A DNA stretch of 64,000 bases from Nocardioides piscis (GTDB lineage: Bacteria; Actinomycetota; Actinomycetes; Propionibacteriales; Nocardioidaceae): NCBI RefSeq assembly GCF_011300215.1, contig NZ_CP049866.1, positions 2,356,001 to 2,420,000 of the forward strand, given 5' to 3'. The notes under the pieces are model-generated. The model worked only from the letters and a program-made list of their open reading frames with translations, made no database searches and was not told the DNA's origin. A program made the position numbers and the translations under genes. This document shows positions 62,628 to 64,000 of this stretch, piece by piece; the first letter of the stretch is position 1; every line of letters starts with the position of its first letter.

Positions 62628-63023
62628 TCAGGCGGCCAGCGTGGCGAAGATGAGGGCGACCGTGGCGACGGCGAGGATGACGGTGGCCCCGGCCAGTACG
62701 ACCGTCCAGTTCTTCAGCGCCTTCGCGGTGGTGTTCGACTGTCGGGCGAGATGGTTGCTGGCCTCCGCCACCTTAAGCATCAGCACGTTTTGCTCTTGCT
62801 CATGCTTCCAGCGCCAAAACTGTTCGAGTCCGTCGTATGTGGCTTGCGCTGCCCGAGCGCGTTCGAGCAGTCCTGCACGCATGTACTCAGGGGTGTCCGC
62901 CTTGTCTGCCATGGCCAGCAGGTCACGGTGGAGAGCCCATGCGGCCCTGCGAGTCTCGCTGAGTTCGCTGTCGTGCGTCCCGTTGGACCGCAGGGGGTCG
63001 TCTTCTTTCGGCTCGTCGTCCAT
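62628..63023 (-). CDS. Small membrane protein on the opposite strand between terminase genes
   Basis: 131-residue protein: acidic N-terminus (MDDEPKEDD), helical middle (ETRRAAWALHRDLLAMADKA and EQFWRWKHEQEQNVLML, possibly coiled coil) and one C-terminal hydrophobic helix (WTVVLAGATVILAVATVALI). It is transcribed against the flow of the element. ATG 63023 is used; a second ATG at 63047 would add 8 residues. It could be an accessory (moron-type) gene; function unknown. Confidence 0.6.
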   Translation of the reverse strand: MDDEPKEDDPLRSNGTHDSELSETRRAAWALHRDLLAMADKADTPEYMRAGLLERARAAQATYDGLEQFWRWKHEQEQNVLMLKVAEASNHLARQSNTTAKALKNWTVVLAGATVILAVATVALIFATLAA

Positions 63024-63038
63024 GGTGGTGAGCCTTCC

Positions 63039-64000
63039 ATGAGTCATGTTCCGGCGTCTGGAAACCGGCTGGTCCGTGCCAGGGAGGACGTGGCGGCGTT
63101 CGCCGCCCTGGTGGGCCATCCCCTGACCCCGTGGCAGGCCGAGGCCTTGACGCTGGAGTCCTTGTTTTCCGTGATCGTTGGGCCCCGTCAGGTGGGGAAG
63201 TCGCGGGCGTTGGCGGTGCTGGCAGTGTGGTGGGCGTTCCGGCGTCCCGGCCAGACGGTCCTGATCGTGTCCGCTGGCGAAAGGTCGTCCAAGCGGCTCC
63301 TGGGCCAGGTCCGCCGCGTCTTGGACCACCCGCTGCTGGCCGGTGAGGTGGTGGACGAGTCCATAGAGCGGGTGCTGCTGGGCAACGGCTCGCAGATCGT
63401 CTCCGTCCCGGCCTCCGAGCGGGCGATCCGGGGCTTTACGGTCGACCTGCTGCTGGTGGATGAGGCGGCGTTCGTCTCCGATGACGTGCTGGAGGGCGCC
63501 GCGCTCCCGACGATCACGGCCAGGGAGGCGGAGGGCGCCCGGGTGGTGCTGGCTTGCACCGCCTGGGAGGCCAGCGGCTTGTTCTACAGGTTCGCCATGC
63601 AGGGGGAGGGCGGCCACGACAACGTGCGGACCTTCCGGTGGCGCCTGGCCGACGCTTCTACCGACAACGGCGGCTGGATCACGCCTGGCTACATCTCGCT
63701 GATGCGGTCCTCCATGGACCCGCTGCGGTGGCGCACCGAGTACGAGTGCGAGTTCGTCCAGGGCGGCGCCGGGTTCTTCTCCCGTGACGACCTGATGGCC
63801 GCCGTGGCCCCGTACCGGCTCTCGTCTCCCGAGGACGCAACCGGCGGGACTGTGGTGCTGGGCGCCGACTGGGGCAACCGGGTGGACTCCCACGCCGTGG
63901 CGCTACTGGGGGTCGTGGACGACTACGGGCTGAACGGCCACCCCGTGTTCTTCCTGCCGTGGCTGGAGACCTCTCAGGCCCGCTACCGGGTGCAGGTGGA
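63039..64000 (+). CDS. terL: Phage terminase large subunit, 3' end outside window
   Basis: DNA-packaging motor ATPase/nuclease; 320 residues visible and the frame is open to the window edge. Walker A is GPRQVGKS (residues 48-55), Walker B LLLVDEAAF with the catalytic DE at about 141-142, and the coupling motif is LACTAW (about 171-176). The RuvC-like nuclease domain opens with VVLGADWGNR (Asp about 277). ATG 63039 is the first in-frame start after the small gene; its 5' end is separated by 15 bases from the opposite-strand gene. Confidence 0.92.
   Translation, partial: MSHVPASGNRLVRAREDVAAFAALVGHPLTPWQAEALTLESLFSVIVGPRQVGKSRALAVLAVWWAFRRPGQTVLIVSAGERSSKRLLGQVRRVLDHPLLAGEVVDESIERVLLGNGSQIVSVPASERAIRGFTVDLLLVDEAAFVSDDVLEGAALPTITAREAEGARVVLACTAWEASGLFYRFAMQGEGGHDNVRTFRWRLADASTDNGGWITPGYISLMRSSMDPLRWRTEYECEFVQGGAGFFSRDDLMAAVAPYRLSSPEDATGGTVVLGADWGNRVDSHAVALLGVVDDYGLNGHPVFFLPWLETSQARYRVQV

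Larger units (their letters stand above)
57931..64000. mobile_element. Integrated prophage or phage satellite (one end; continues past the window)
   Basis: Begins at the 3' end of tRNA-Met with an integrase, divergent XRE repressor region, Xis-like gene, RecA-fold ATPase, repeat cluster, and small- and large-terminase genes, in one mainly rightward transcription unit with 4-base gene overlaps. Only about 5 kb separate the integrase from the terminase. The attachment core is presumably part of the tRNA 3' half; the second copy is outside the window. Codon and base composition are close to the host's, suggesting an actinobacterial element. Confidence 0.88.

Overview
The window is about 70% G+C and carries a gene order typical of Actinobacteria: lepA, hemW, hrcA-dnaJ-rsmE-hinT, phoH-ybeY-CNNM-era, leuA, recO-uppS, zur-znuBCA, glyS, dusB, dgt, dnaG. 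Leaderless start codons, tandem Septum_form lipoproteins, a DUF3097 protein, Holin-X/DUF3618 membrane proteins and a gene pair resembling the 10-methyl-fatty-acid (tms/bfa) pair point to Nocardioidaceae, probably Nocardioides or a close relative. The genus is an inference. The window opens inside lepA and closes inside a phage terminase gene.

Layout. 1-12808 is mostly conserved backbone: translation, haem enzyme, and a heat-shock operon behind a CIRCE element. 12827-24846 is an accessory block between hinT and phoH. It has an IclR regulator with a degenerate acyl-CoA-synthetase-like protein, a divergent seven-gene operon (branched-chain-type ABC transporter LivGHMKF plus two CoA ligases), and a copper-monooxygenase-like lipoprotein. 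24946-32525 returns to backbone (phoH, ybeY, CNNM, deaminase-like gene, era), interrupted by the tms-like pair and a siderophore-interacting protein. 32533-37402 is mixed accessory material. 37459-41725 holds a leucine leader peptide, leuA, a hydrolase, recO and uppS. 41726-44853 is a zinc-uptake operon behind two Zur-like boxes. 44938-57786 holds glyS, dusB, a peptidoglycan-hydrolase-like secreted protein, dgt, three small membrane proteins, dnaG, tRNA-Asn and assorted enzymes.

From tRNA-Met (57857-57930) to the end lies one end of an integrated phage-like element: integrase, XRE repressor with three operator-like palindromes, Xis-like gene, RecA-fold ATPase, a repeat cluster, and small- and large-terminase genes. 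The integrase-to-terminase interval is short (about 5 kb), so a compact prophage or a phage satellite are both possible.

Seven places in six genes (acyl-CoA ligase 2416, dnaJ twice, rsmE, livH, dnaG, prophage ATPase), and probably an eighth in livF, read as if exactly one base were missing from a run of G or C. The events are always deletions. Since dnaG is essential, sequencing or assembly error is the simplest explanation; coordinates here span the restored genes. No stretch longer than 300 bases lacks a gene. The longest gaps, about 100-175 bases, hold promoters, operators, the leucine attenuator or untranslated leaders.
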